A stretch of 64,000 bases of DNA from assembly GCA_021495925.1 (NCBI GenBank), contig JAKEKT010000100.1:62001-126000 (forward strand), written 5' to 3'. Shown here piece by piece: positions 1 to 11,187 of the stretch. The stretch is from Diplodia intermedia. Taxonomy: Eukaryota > Ascomycota > Dothideomycetes > Botryosphaeriales > Botryosphaeriaceae. The notes beneath the pieces are model-generated. The model saw only the letters and a program-made list of their open reading frames with translations, was not told the origin of the DNA and searched no databases. How positions within the stretch are numbered: the first letter of the stretch is position 1; each line of letters starts with the position of its first letter. The translations under genes and the position numbers were made by a program.

Positions 1-323
1 CCCCAAGCGCCTTTGCCCAAAAATCCGCTTCAAAAGCAAACAAGGATTACGGGTCATGTGGACCCCTCTCCAGAGATGCTCATATTACTACAAGCGCACC
101 GGGAGTGAAGCCGTGGAAAAGACAACGTTGCTAGTTGAGGACCCAGAAGCTCTGGCGATATCATTCCAGGTGTCTGCGAAAATCGTGGAGCCCCCGAACC
201 AACGCAGATGACATGAAAGGCGACGTGAAGCCGGGCACGTCCATTGCTCCAGAAATTCGATCGTCATCATTCATGTCCTAAAATCTTATCATTAGTACTG
301 AAAAACAGGACAACGGGACGTTC
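1..323. other. Left-edge non-coding stretch
   Basis: This lies downstream of the stop codon of the minus-strand RBR gene and probably includes its 3' UTR. I see no coding region with family resemblance and no RNA gene. Confidence 0.5.
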
Positions 324-2064
324 TCAGCCCGAGAGATCCACGTTAAATTCCCAGTTGCCTAGACAACACGACGTTAGCCATCTCTCCGAGTCAAGACCAA
401 AGCATCTCCCTTACCTGATTTCAGATTGTCCGCTGTATCACTGAGAAGAATGACCCGCCGACGGTTGCAGTATGACGTCTTATCCATCATCTCAACCTTG
501 AGGTCGGAGAGCTGGTCAACGGGCTTCTCAAACATCTCGCTGAGGTTCTCGACAGCCATCTCAAGGTCCTTCTGATTGTCCTCGAAGATCTCCGTCAAGT
601 TGTTGCGGGCGAGGTAGTACGCAAACGCGTACGTCCATTTCAACGTTTGACGACACTGCTGCAGAGCCTGTGACGCCTGCTCAAGGAACTGCACCTCAAT
701 CCATGACATCCCCGACGTCGTTTGAAGCTGCATCATCTTTCTCTCCGTCTTGAGGTAGATGTCCTTGTCAAGCTTTGCGGATTGCTCGTGATTCGCATAC
801 CGGTTGTAGTAGTGCAAGTAGCGCTCAAGGGACTGGCGCGACTTTGCCTGCGCATCCCGTGCCTCGTGACCACTCTTCTCCTCGTAGCGGTTGCAGTTGT
901 ACCAGCTGGTGCCGTGCTCCGACCAAACGCCCATACACATCCAACAGAATTCGTGTCGACACTTTCGGCAAGTCATGTGATTGCAGCCTCCGTTCTTCTC
1001 AATTGTCGAGTGGCACTTTGGGCATTCCTTGGTATTGGCCGAAATCCAGTTTGCCGTTTCTGAGTCGTCCTCACACTTCTTCAGCCACTTCTTCACCAGC
1101 GCGCATGGCGCCGGTTGGTGGTCGTTCAGCGAACACCCAAAACAAAAGTGGTGCTTGCAGTCACACACGACCGTAGGGACAATCCGAAGCAGGTCCTTCA
1201 GTTTCACCGGGCAGTCTACGGCATACTCGCAGTTGGGCGCAGGACACCACTTTAGATTTTCCTTGTCGTCAACGTACGTTCTGGTCAGTAAGACGTGGTA
1301 CCTGCAATACTGACGTTAACTTCCAGCACGTAATGCAGTGCGCGCATCCAGTGAGACGTACCTAGCCTTGAGATCTTCCGCGACCAACAGCTCTAGGGAC
1401 TTGGAGTCCACTATTCTGTTGCAGTCAGAGCCCGGGCATTTAATGCGCGCTGCTTCGCCCTCATCCTTGATCTTGGTGTATAGATATTGCTTCCAGCATG
1501 GGACGCAGAACCTGTGGCCGCACCTCATGGCGAAGGTGTCTAGCTCAGGGTCGTCATCGGCGCAGATGTCGCACATGAAGTCGGAGCCTGCTTTCGCGAT
1601 CTTCACAACTCCCGCAACATCATCGCCAAGTCCTGCATCCTCGAGCAGCTCCTCCTGCTTGTCCATGTACTGCTCTATGAGCCTCTCCTTGTTCCATCGT
1701 GCGTATCGTAAAAGGATGGCGGTCGATTCTGCGGGCTGGCCAAGGATCTGCGAGACCTCGTCGATGACGCGGTTCTGGTAGGCTTGGATATCGCCGGGGC
1801 TGTAGACCTTGAAGTCAACCTCATAGGACTTCTTGCTCGGCTTAATGTCCTTGTCTTGCGAGTCGAAGGCAACGTCGGCATCCTCGACATCGAGATCGGA
1901 GTCTGCGGTTAGCGGGGCACGAGGTTAGCATCGTCGACCGGTTCGCGGGGCGGCTGCGGGGCGGGAAGCGGCATACCGTCTCCTAGGCTCACGTCGCTGT
2001 CATCGTCGACCATGAACTCGTCCTCTGTCGACTGTGCGCTGTTGAAGTCGTCGTCGGAATCCAT
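324..2064 (-). CDS. Ariadne-type RBR E3 ubiquitin ligase
   Basis: RING-between-RING ubiquitin ligase. It takes ubiquitin from an E2 onto its own cysteine and then onto substrate. Exons on the minus strand are 1977-2064, 1362-1902, 415-1301 and 324-358, giving 516 residues. The start is the ATG at 2064, which opens an acidic tail (MDSDDDFNSAQ). RING1 begins near residue 140 (CDIC, CGHRFC, CPGSDC). The IBR domain has CPAPNCEY and CDCKHHFCFGC. Rcat has ECPKC and NGGCNHMTC; the catalytic cysteine is C316. A helical C-terminal region (KMMQLQ, ETANW context) fits the Ariadne domain that autoinhibits these ligases. Length matches the HHARI/Hel1 family. The last exon is only 35 nt and encodes GNWEFNVDLSG. 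The substrate cannot be read from the sequence. Confidence 0.93.
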
Positions 2065-2729
2065 CGAGGGCGAGGCTGTGGTGAGGGGCGTGGCTGGGAG
2101 AGCCTGCTTGGTCAGACGTGTCGAGGCAGTCTCCGGGCGCTTGTTCGACAGGGTCGGTATGGCGTCGGACTCGGAGGCCTTTCGCTTCTTGACGGCGGAA
2201 GGCGTGGTGGGTGGTGGTCAAGGAGCCGAGTCCGCCGTGATGACGGAATCGGCTGCTCGCTGGGGTGAAGGGAGGGTCGGGGGTAGGGCGGCGGTCAGCA
2301 GGCACGCGCGGTGTGCTGTGGGCGTGGCTGCAGTGGGGGTGCTGGTCGTGTGGCGGAGAGAGGCGAAAGAGGGCGGGCTCGTGGATATGTTCCAGGTAGG
2401 AGTCAGCTGGGGCGCTGGAAGGTTGTCGGGCGACAGCAATGGACGCATTGACGGGCACAGCCAGCCGCTAAGGCAGCCGGGTGCTCGCCCGGAGGAGGCA
2501 ACCGCGCCTGCCTGCCTGGCGGCCTCATTGCCGGGGTCGCCCTGCGCGAGTCACCTTCCGGCCGATGCCTGGCGCACTCGTTTCTTTTCATTATCCTATC
2601 TATTGTCTTTTTGCTGGGCCGTCCGGCGCTGTCGCCACGCCCCAAAGGCATCAAAGGTGCCGCTGTGCCGCTGTGCCGCCGGGCATGCTCGCATGAACCT
2701 CGGCATACCTGCAGATCAGCTATATCTAA
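2065..2729. other. Intergenic: RBR promoter side and GCD6 3' end
   Basis: This 665-nt gap separates two minus-strand genes, so it must hold the RBR promoter and the GCD6 terminator region. It is GC-rich. The open frames in it have arginine/proline/serine-biased shadow composition and no recognisable domain. Confidence 0.5.
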
Positions 2730-5120
2730 TCACTCGTCGTCCTCGTCCTCATCCTCGTCCTCGTCCTCGTCCTCTTCGCTGCTCTCGTCGTCCGACTGTG
2801 CCAGGAAATCAATGAACTGCTGTGTCTTGCCTCTGACCTTCTGCAGACCCTCATTTTCGCTGGACTTGGAGTCCGACCACCACTGCTGGATCGCCTCGTC
2901 CTCCAGCACGTCCATCTCATACAGCTTCATCGAGGCATGGAGCAGCATGCTGTCTCCGTCGTTGCGATGCACCAGATCCGCCTGGAGAAGCAGCAGGAAA
3001 TCGACCTGATCGACTTTGCCCGACGTGTCCTTGTCGAACATGGTCCGGGAGATCAGGTTCTGGTGTGGGCTGAGAACCTGTTCTGCAGCTTGCTTGATGC
3101 CCTGTCCGGCCTGGACGACCTCGCATATGCGGCGCACCAGAGCTATGACAAGTGCACGTCGCACTTGATGCTCCGACGCGTTGGTTGTCATGCGCAGAGA
3201 TGCCAGCTCCAGCTGAATGTTTGCTGAATCATCGCCCTTGCGGAATGAGTCAAGCATGCTGTCGACTGCTTCGTGGTCGAAGTTGGCAGCATGATGGCTG
3301 GACGTGTCAGAGTTGATCGAGACGAAGCTTCCTCCTCTTGACCTGTCGTGGTGCAGCGCTTCATCCGAGACGTCTGATTCGGAATTAAGCGTAGATATTG
3401 ACTCAACAGATAAAGAAAGACGCGCAAGGTTGTAGACTGCATCACGTCAGCAACACGTCCGCCGGTACTCGCTTTCGACCACTTACTCGACTTCTTCGGA
3501 ATGAGACCTTCGACAATCTCGTCCACATCCTCGTCGTCTGGATCAACGTATTCGACGCCATCGCCCTTTTCCCCGACAACCTTGAAATCCGGTGCCGCCC
3601 TCTCGACATCCTCGCCTTCTTCCCTTTTCCTCTTTGCTCGGGTAATTCTGCTCGAACCGTCGACGGTGACGCCGTCTGCTATCCGCACGCCATACGAAAT
3701 GAGAGCTCCGGGTTCAATCATACATCTCTTGCCAATGCTTGCCTCGTTGCCAACAATGGCCTTTTTGATGACAGTGTTGTCGCCGATCACGGCGTTGTCC
3801 CAGATGTATGCTCCTTCGATGGTAACGTTTCTTCCGATGTAGCACATGCGACCAATCATGCTGTTCGACACGACACTGCCGTCTCCAATGCTGCTGTCCT
3901 TGCCGATGACCGTACCGCGATTGATCACACATGACCGTGCCAAGATAACGCCGTCTTCCTTGTAAATATTGCCCTTCTGGAATCTGTATGTCTGGCCCCG
4001 GAGAAGATTGCTATCCGGGCAGAGCGGGTAGGCCCACCGTGAAATAACATCTTGACTTACCGAGTCGTACGCATGGAGGTTCCGTACGCGTGCCGCATAG
4101 TGATCGTCCACGATGTGGGTATGGATCGTCTTGCCGTGCAACTCATAGTCCTTCAGAACGCTGTGCAGGAAACCCCTTCGTGGGGCCTGGAAATCGAAGT
4201 TGTCACTCCACAGCGCCAGGACGTCTGGAGTGCAAATGTCGATGCCGCAGTCGATCAGGTCGGTGCGTACCTCGAGCTCGGTGTTTTCGGCAAGCAAGTC
4301 CGGCGCGATGCTGACAAAGTGCTTTTCTGAATGTTCTCTCGAATGCATTTGCTCGAAGTGCAAGCAGCGATCCTTGGTCGGATCAACGACGAAGACCGGC
4401 CGCGCCTCTTGCGCCTTGGTACGATGATCCGTGCCTGCTTCCCTCAATACCATGGTCATAATCGAATTCTTGTCCTTCGCTCGCCGTGCCCGGTGCGCCG
4501 CAAGCGCCGTTTCGAGCGGGAGGTTACTGATGACATCGCCGTACACTACGAGGAAATCTCCAACAAGGAATCCTCGCTGGTCGAGATCACGCATGGCATC
4601 GCCAATCGTGTGGGAGGCTGACCGCACGAGCTCGACCTTGGAGAATGGCGACGAAGATGAATACCATTTCGAATTCCTGGCAGCGCCGTGTCAGCAACGT
4701 TTATGAAAACCCTTCGTTCACGCCAGCAGCTCCGTGACCTACTGGATATACTCTTCGACGAGGTCGGTATGTGCGCCACAGCATACGAACACCTCCTCCA
4801 CGCCTGCGTTGGCGAGAAATTCGAAGGTGTATTCGATGAGCGGGGTGTTTGCGAGAGGGAGAAGACACTGCCACGGCCGCGTATTAGAACCTACGAGGCC
4901 TGCAAGCCAGAGAGGCAGACATACCCGGGGTCGTTCAAGGGTGAAAGGGTGGAAGCGCGTCTCGAAAGGATCAGCGAGTATCTGCAGCAAGCTTAGTATG
5001 ACGCAGTTGGTGGCTCGTTGCAGCGACGGAACTCACCACAGCCTGGAGAGGATCCTCGACCTCTTCCTCGGTAGCCCGCTGCCGGTCGTTGGAAGCGCCT
5101 TTCTTCGCCTTTGGTCCCAT
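2730..5120 (-). CDS. GCD6: Translation initiation factor eIF2B subunit epsilon
   Basis: Catalytic subunit of the cytoplasmic GDP/GTP exchange factor for eIF2. It resets the initiator-tRNA ternary complex and is the target of eIF2-alpha kinase control. Exons on the minus strand are 5037-5120, 4925-4981, 4743-4867, 3487-4676 and 2730-3436, giving 720 residues (yeast Gcd6 is about 712). The N-terminal nucleotidyltransferase-like domain opens with QAVILADPFETRF and PLANTPLIEYTFEFL. The left-handed beta-helix hexapeptides follow (IGKDSSIGDGSVV, IGRNVTIEGAYIW, AIVGNEASIGKRC). The C-terminal W2/eIF5C domain is the catalytic part and ends in an acidic run (EEDEDEDEDEDEDDE). Intron 2 (4868-4924) is 57 nt with no in-frame stop, so an ORF caller will read through it and insert 19 wrong residues. 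Confidence 0.96.
2733..2775. repeat. CTCGTC/CTCATC microsatellite in GCD6
   Basis: A short imperfect hexanucleotide run near the end of the GCD6 coding sequence. On the coding strand it encodes alternating Glu and Asp and extends the acidic tail of the W2 domain. Confidence 0.8.
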
Positions 5121-5792
5121 GGTGCGTGTCGGTCGGCGGGGGGGTGTTGTAGAGTCGCGAAGGTGTTTTCTCTAAACGCGCGAGTTGACTCAAAGCGGCG
5201 GGACATGCATGACTCGGAATTTGTGCTAGTGGCCGTCCTGCCTGCCGCGGGGATGTCGCTCCGTAGCCGGCTCTGACGACGACCTCTCGCCTATTGCAAG
5301 GCACCAAAAGGCTTTTGCACCATCTACTACCATGCTTTGACAGCAACTCTGAATGGGCCTCTCACACCATCAAAGCACTTCTCGACTTTTGCTACATGTT
5401 GAACGTTCTTCTACACGAATATACAGTGGATTCTGCCCTTCTCCGCTTGCTGATGCGCGTCTCAGTTTCGGGCTGCTCTTGCCTGCAACAGCACGTTAAA
5501 AACGGCAATGGTAGATTGTCATCATCTGCCTCCATTGGTACGAGTAACGCCAAAATTGCACAATGGGCGCCTGATCCCGGAGACTCGCCTAAACCCCCGA
5601 AATATCCAATTCCGTTGACGCCATTGCCGTTCGCCCGCTCCCGGCGGCCTAAGGCCCTGGCTCGGCTCCTTTGCATACCCCCCTCTAGGTTTTTTTATTC
5701 TCCGTATCGTAGGAAACACCTAGCATCCTATCCTGCCTTGCGCCTGACGTATTGAAAAATCCTTAAAAAAAAATCCAGACCCGCGTTCAGTG
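5121..5792. other. Intergenic: GCD6 promoter and SKN7 3' region
   Basis: A 672-nt gap between two minus-strand genes. It should contain the GCD6 promoter and the 3' UTR of SKN7. I found no convincing small gene. Confidence 0.5.
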
Positions 5793-8135
5793 TTATCGTG
5801 GCCTTTGCATTGGATTCATGGCTTGGGGCTGAAGCTGCGCGTTGGCGTAGAGCTGCTGCCGTTTATTCGGTGCGTTCAGGTCGTCTCCTCCGGAAATTTC
5901 TGATATTTGCCTTCGGTGCTGAGCACTCGGCTGCCGCGCTCCCATGGCCAGTTGGGGGGACGTATTGTACGGCATGCCAGCTTGTAGAGGTGCGGCACCA
6001 GGGGGAACTCCATAGGGACCGGGGTGACCAGGAACAGCACCCATATACTCATCAGCAACAGTACTTCCAACAGGAGAGACACCCGGCATCTGGCTAGGTG
6101 AGTTCCAATTGCTACCGGTTGTGGGCGACTTGGCGGGCGAATCCTCGTCTTTGAGAGAGGGTCTGTTGGAACTCTGCGGGAGCGGTTGAGGCGCTTGCAC
6201 TGCTGGGGGAACCATGGCATCCATGCCGTGACCTGGCTTTTTCAAGTGTGCAAGATGTTTTTCAAGCATTTGCAGCAGGCCTTCTTTCGTGAAAGGCTTT
6301 GGTAAGACGTCATTCATACCTGCTAAACGTTAGGATAGACTCCTGAGGTGTTTGACCATACACTCACCATGCTGGAAATACATCGAAATGTCGTCGCTAC
6401 GAATGTTGGATGTCATGGCAATGATCGGCGTCGAATCAAATTGCCGAATCAAATGACAAGCAGACACTCCATCCAGATTAGGCATGATGATATCCATGAG
6501 AACCAAGTCGTATTTCGACCCATGGTTCATCTTGTTGACAGCCTCCAAACCGTCCAGCTAGGAAGAAATCAGCGCGAGATGATTTAACAAACTCAGGTGG
6601 TACTTACTGCGCTGTCAATGGAGCAATTGAATGCATAGAGGAATTTGCTTCCAATACGTCGGCACGTGTGATCGTCTTCGACCAACAAGATTTGAGGCTG
6701 CCGAATCCAACCAGGATCGACTTGCGCGCTCTTCTTGCGGTGTTCCGCAGCGCGGAACCTTGGGTCGGTGTTGCTGGTGGCGGCGGCGGCGGCGGCAGCG
6801 GCGGCGGTGTTGGTGCTGGTGCCGGTGCTGTTGCTGTTGCCTTCGACCGCTTTGGTGGGCATGGGATAAGGAATGTTATTGATGTGCTCGCTGTACATGG
6901 GATCAATGCCGTTGTTCTGCCCAACAGGATATACGAGGGAATCAATGTCACCCAGACGCATCGAGGTGGAAGAACTCGCCGAATGAGGCGCGGCGTTGCG
7001 ACTGGCTGGGCGGGTGCCATTGCGAAGTATATCCGGAGGTGGTGTGGTGAGAGTCCCATTCATGCGCATGGCCAGCTCGTTCATGTGCTCCAAGTTACGC
7101 GGGTTAAGCATCACGTCGGCGTTCGTTTCGCTGAGCAGTTTCGAAGCATGTTGAAGAGGTGAGGCTGGACCGTCATCTTCCATGGATGGCATCTGCTGGT
7201 TCGCAGGATCCATGTTTCCGTTTTGCGCTCCAGGACCGTCACCCGGGAACGGGTTAACCAGTCTGCTGTCCCTCCTTCGTTGAGCATCGACCGAGTGCAA
7301 GAAGCTCATGACACTCTGCATGATGTGCTCGTGATTGACAATTGTCTTCTGCATCCCCATCAATTCCTGGAGAAGCATCGAGTGGTGGATGCTCAACTCG
7401 TTATAGCGCTCCTGCAACTGCTGTAGTTGCTGTTGCGTTGCCATCAGTTGCGTGTTGAACATGTCCATCTGCTGTGTAGGAATGACCATGTCCTCCGGGT
7501 TGGCGGCGGGCTTCCTTGGTGCGGGCGCTTTCCTCCGAATGTTATCCAGAGCATCTTTATTGTTCATCTTGAAATCCGGGTGCTTGAACTCCCAGGCCTG
7601 GTTTTGCTGCGCTTAGCACCGTTTTGCGTTATAGCCGTCGACTGTACTCACTCCTGCGCCGTAGGGCGACTGCCCGTTCTCCTCATTGTTGTGCCGAACT
7701 TTGTGGAAATCATATTTGTTTAGCTGTCTGACGAAACTGGCGAAGTTGCTGTGCTTAAAATGCTTAGGCAGGATGTGCTTCGTAAACTTTTCGTTCTGCG
7801 CCGGAGTCAGTACTGGCGCCGGAGGCGTGGCTGAGGGCGGCTACCTCCAAAACAACAAAACTGTCGCCCTCATTTCCCCATCGCACAACGCTTTCATCGG
7901 AGGGGTTTTCCAGCATCCTGCAGCGATGGTCAATGGGCGAACTCAAGAGGACGAAAGCGGGTTCAGGAGGAGACGCACTTGTACAGCTTCCGGACCTGTT
8001 GCAGCGATTAGCAGGGCGCATCACAGACGCAGGAGGGCGCGCGGGTGCGCGCGTACGGGCATCACTCACGAAATCGCTCGAGTTAGAGCCGCCACCACCG
8101 GCGCCTCCTTGACTGGTCGTGCTGCCGGAGTCCAT
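5793..8135 (-). CDS. SKN7: HSF-type response regulator transcription factor Skn7
   Basis: Nuclear transcription factor at the end of the HOG/Sln1-type phosphorelay. It drives oxidative-stress and cell-wall genes. Seven exons on the minus strand: 8070-8135, 7979-7995, 7845-7917, 7652-7795, 6608-7597, 6368-6557 and 5793-6319, giving 668 residues. The HSF-like DNA-binding domain covers about residues 21-128 (VRKLYKMLENPSDESVVRW, FASFVRQLNKYDFHKV). A Gln-rich coiled coil follows (TQLMATQQQLQQLQERYNEL). The receiver domain starts near residue 403 with acidic residues E407-D409 (LLVEDD), phospho-acceptor D452 (LVLMDIIMP), T479 (AMTSN) and K501 (LPKPF). All catalytic receiver residues are present. 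The C-terminal tail is Pro/Gln-rich. Exon 2 is a 17-nt microexon. The gene is divergent from a peroxiredoxin gene. Confidence 0.96.
6777..6808. repeat. GGC trinucleotide tract in SKN7
   Basis: A GGC/GCC run with one interruption. On the coding strand it encodes a polyalanine stretch in the linker between the coiled coil and the receiver domain of Skn7. Confidence 0.75.
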
Positions 8136-9179
8136 GGTGTCTCGGGCTCAGATACGGTCGCGCGCCGTTGGCGGTCGTGGGAGCTTCGCGGAGAAAGCCG
8201 CAGCGGGCCAGCGTAGACGGCAGCGCTCTAAGATGGGTTCGACGTCTCGACGGAATGGCGCTGGATGGGGTCGCGCGCGTGGGTTCGGCGGGCGCGACTC
8301 TCCTCGTGCGGCAGACGGGCCGTCGCAGGCAGGGGTGCCGTTTACGTCAAGAGCCCGACGGCCAGGGACGGCAGGCACGGGAATAAGGCTCGGAGGGCTG
8401 AGGCGTGTCGCAATGCGATGGGATGCGCGCGGGACGCGAGATGGGTCCGGTGGATGCAGGACTCGAGGAGCGAGGACTTGGAGTCCAGAGGGATGAGGTG
8501 GGCTCGGAGGAGGCAGGCGCGAGGCTCGACGGTATTGGCGGGCGGCGGCCGGTGCTAGAGGAGCGCTACCAGATGGACACGGCCTCAGCTGGCAGCTCTG
8601 GCGAGCGAGCTTGGACGCGGGGAGGGCAGACGCAGCGGGGCCTTGGCGGGCGATGCGTGAAGGGAGAGAGCGCCGTGGGCCAGCTGATCGGGCAGAGGGC
8701 TGCTGGTTCTGGGAAGGCGCGTCGAGCGAGCGTCTTTGTTGCGAGCGATGGAGCGGCGGGCAGTCAAGGCTGACCAGCAGATCGGCGCGGCAGTCGAGAG
8801 AGAGCGGCCGCTGCCACGCTGGTTTGATCGCGCAGCGCGCCGGCGACGCTGAAAAGCCTGAGACGCCGTGACGCCTGCAGCACGCCGATTCGCCCAGTGA
8901 GGCGGCGTAGTAGCTCGCGGCCGCGCTCCCGGAAGCTGCGGGCGGGCGCCACGGCCTGCGATCTTCATTTCAGATTGCCCCTCTTAATCGCATTTTCAGC
9001 GATGTGGCCCTCCGCTGTCAGCGGCGTGCGTCGTCCTGAGTCCCACCGCGCGGCAACTTGCCCGGCCACCCTGCCTTGCAGCCCTCGCTTAGCCCCGGCA
9101 GCGCGCGCGGAGCTCCGCCTGCCAGCGCTGTGACGTCCTGCGTGCTCGCAACACCGCCGCCACTCCACACCTTGTCACG
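8136..9179. promoter_or_regulatory. Divergent promoter region, SKN7 / peroxiredoxin
   Basis: This 1044-nt GC-rich stretch lies between two start codons that point away from each other, so it must hold both promoters. The open frames inside it have no domain resemblance. I did not find a canonical Yap1 site (TTASTAA) by eye. Shared control is inferred from layout only. Confidence 0.55.
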
Positions 9180-10008
9180 ATGCTTGCTGCCCGTCGTATT
9201 CCTGCCGCCCTGCCGCGCCTCGTGCGCCCCCGCGCCGCCCAGTTCCATGCCTCTGCCCGCGCCCATGTGCGCGTGGGTGACGCGGTGCCGGATATCGAGC
9301 TCATGGAGGCCAGCCCCGGCAACAAGCTCAGCATCGCCAAGCAGCTGAAAGGCAAGGGACTTGTGAGTCTTGCCCGGCTGTGTCCTCGCCCGCGGCCTCG
9401 CTGACCTCTTTGATCGCGCCCCAGATCATTGGCGTTCCCGCTGCGTACAGTAAGAGTTGCTTTTCAGAGTTGTGTGACGTGCCCAGCCGCTGACCGCGAA
9501 GCGTGAAGGCCCGGCATGCTCGTCGAGCCATGTCCCGGGATACATCTCCCACCCCAAGCTTTCTACCGCCGGCCAGGTGTTCGTTGTCTCGGTCAACGAC
9601 CCATTCGTGTAAGGCTGTCTCTCGGCCGAATCTTCAACGCTGTCGTACTCACTAGGCTCAACAGAATGAAGGCGTGGGGCGATGTTCTTGATCCTGCCGG
9701 CAAGAGTGGCGTATGAATCAGTCTCGCATCCTGCTGTGTTCCTCCATTAACGGCCTCCCAGATCCGCTTCATTGCCGACCCCGCTGGCGCCTTCACCAAG
9801 GCCCTGGATCTCTCCTTCGACAGCCGTGCTATCTTTGGCAACGAGCGTAGCAAGCGTTATGCGCTTGTCATCGAGGACGGCAAGGTCAAGGAGGCCCATG
9901 TCGAGCCCGACAACACCGGTGTTGACGGTACGACTCTTTCGAGTGTCTTGTCAGTAATTTTTGCTAATGAGAACGTTAGTCTCCGCGGCGAACAAGGTCT
10001 TGGGTTGA
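9180..10008 (+). CDS. Peroxiredoxin, Prx5/PMP20 type, mitochondrial
   Basis: Thiol peroxidase that reduces H2O2 and organic hydroperoxides. Six exons: 9180-9362, 9425-9449, 9509-9608, 9665-9710, 9762-9927 and 9980-10008, giving 182 residues. The mature domain begins near VGDAVPDIEL. The peroxidatic cysteine is C73 in AAYSPACSSSHVPGY, the Prx5/PMP20/Asp f 3 signature (P-x-C-S-x-x-H-x-P-G-Y). Other family blocks are VSVNDPFVMKAWG and IRFIADPAGAFTKAL. The first 30 residues are Arg-rich without acidic residues, which suggests a mitochondrial presequence. The C-terminus is KVLG, so there is no peroxisomal PTS1. Exon 2 is a 25-nt microexon just before the active site. The neighbour SKN7 regulates such genes in yeast; control here is inference. 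Confidence 0.93.
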
Positions 10009-11187
10009 TTTACCGGATCAATGAGTGCATGACAGCGCTTTTCGCCATCTGTAGTGTAACGATTGTAAATCAGTCACGTCGTATCAAATATGACTGAAAG
10101 AATCACTTATCCTCGCGAGGGTGGTTCTGACTCCTTCACCTGGATTTGTGCCATGAACGGACTGAATGGAATGCGGAATGCTTTGTACTACGGAGAGACG
10201 GGCCCTGCATCGTGCTACAGCCGAAACGGTTCTTCAACATTGATCCTCTGCGATGTCTCCTCAGTCGACGCAACCCCACAAGTGCGTCCACCAACATTAC
10301 AGCAAGTTACAGTAGAATTAGGCCTTCGGAGTCCTACCGCTCACATGGGCAGCTAAAGCAAATATATGGACGTAAATGTGAGTGTTAAACCCGTACGAGC
10401 ACGTCTTAACATAATAAGGATACCACGCCTGCGTAAACTGTACAACCCTCTGTGACACGATCTTGCCAAGATATTAATAGTTATTATTCATTCATCTCTA
10501 GATCAATTGATCCGTATCAGAGGAAGTACTAATGGACGTGTCGGCGGACCGCGCAGATTGATGAGACAGAGATCCGCTGGTGTAATGCTTGGAGAGGCCG
10601 CTTGTAGCGACATCTACCAGCACTGTTTAATGTCTCTTAAAAATGCCCACCCAAGGAGAATGGTCCTCTTAAGGCTGCACTGAGAAGGTCGCGCGACGCG
10701 GTTCACAGAATCCCAGCTATTGTGCCAGTCACACAATCATTTGATTGAAGGAGGCTGACGTCACTTCTCTGCGGACGATGGCGTGGATTGGAACCACCCT
10801 TACCGAACTTAGACTTAAGCGGTCTTTTGCTAGCAGCAAATCGGAAGTGGGGGGAGGGTCATGCTCCTCCAGTCGATCTCATGTCGAGCGTGTCTAGTTT
10901 TTGCACGTATCGCACAATGCGTGTGACCTGGGGCTGCAGGCACCTGCCTCACCACCTGCCCGAAAGCAGCTTGCCGCGCCGGCGCGGCCCGTTCTTCCGG
11001 CCACCGTACCTGCCGGCGGGCAACGCGTCGGCGCGTCGCCCAGCTCCACGCGTCAACACTTCATCGAACGCCACACGCCGGCGAACAACACGCTACTGGC
11101 ATTGCAGCTTTCGACGCACGCATAAGCTGTTTGACGCGCGCATCCTTATCCTCTTACTAACAGTACTCGCCACGGCGCCAAGTTGCT
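10009..11187. other. Intergenic, peroxiredoxin 3' to DNMT5 promoter
   Basis: 1179 nt between two plus-strand genes. It is more AT-rich than its surroundings around 10400-10520. The open frames are short and unrecognised. It should contain the peroxiredoxin 3' UTR and the DNMT5 promoter. Confidence 0.5.

Noticed and set aside
9998..10008. Peroxisomal targeting of the peroxiredoxin, because of PMP20 similarity and INP1 nearby
   Set aside because: The C-terminus is KVLG, not a PTS1, and the N-terminus looks mitochondrial; INP1 lies 14 kb away and is unrelated in layout.
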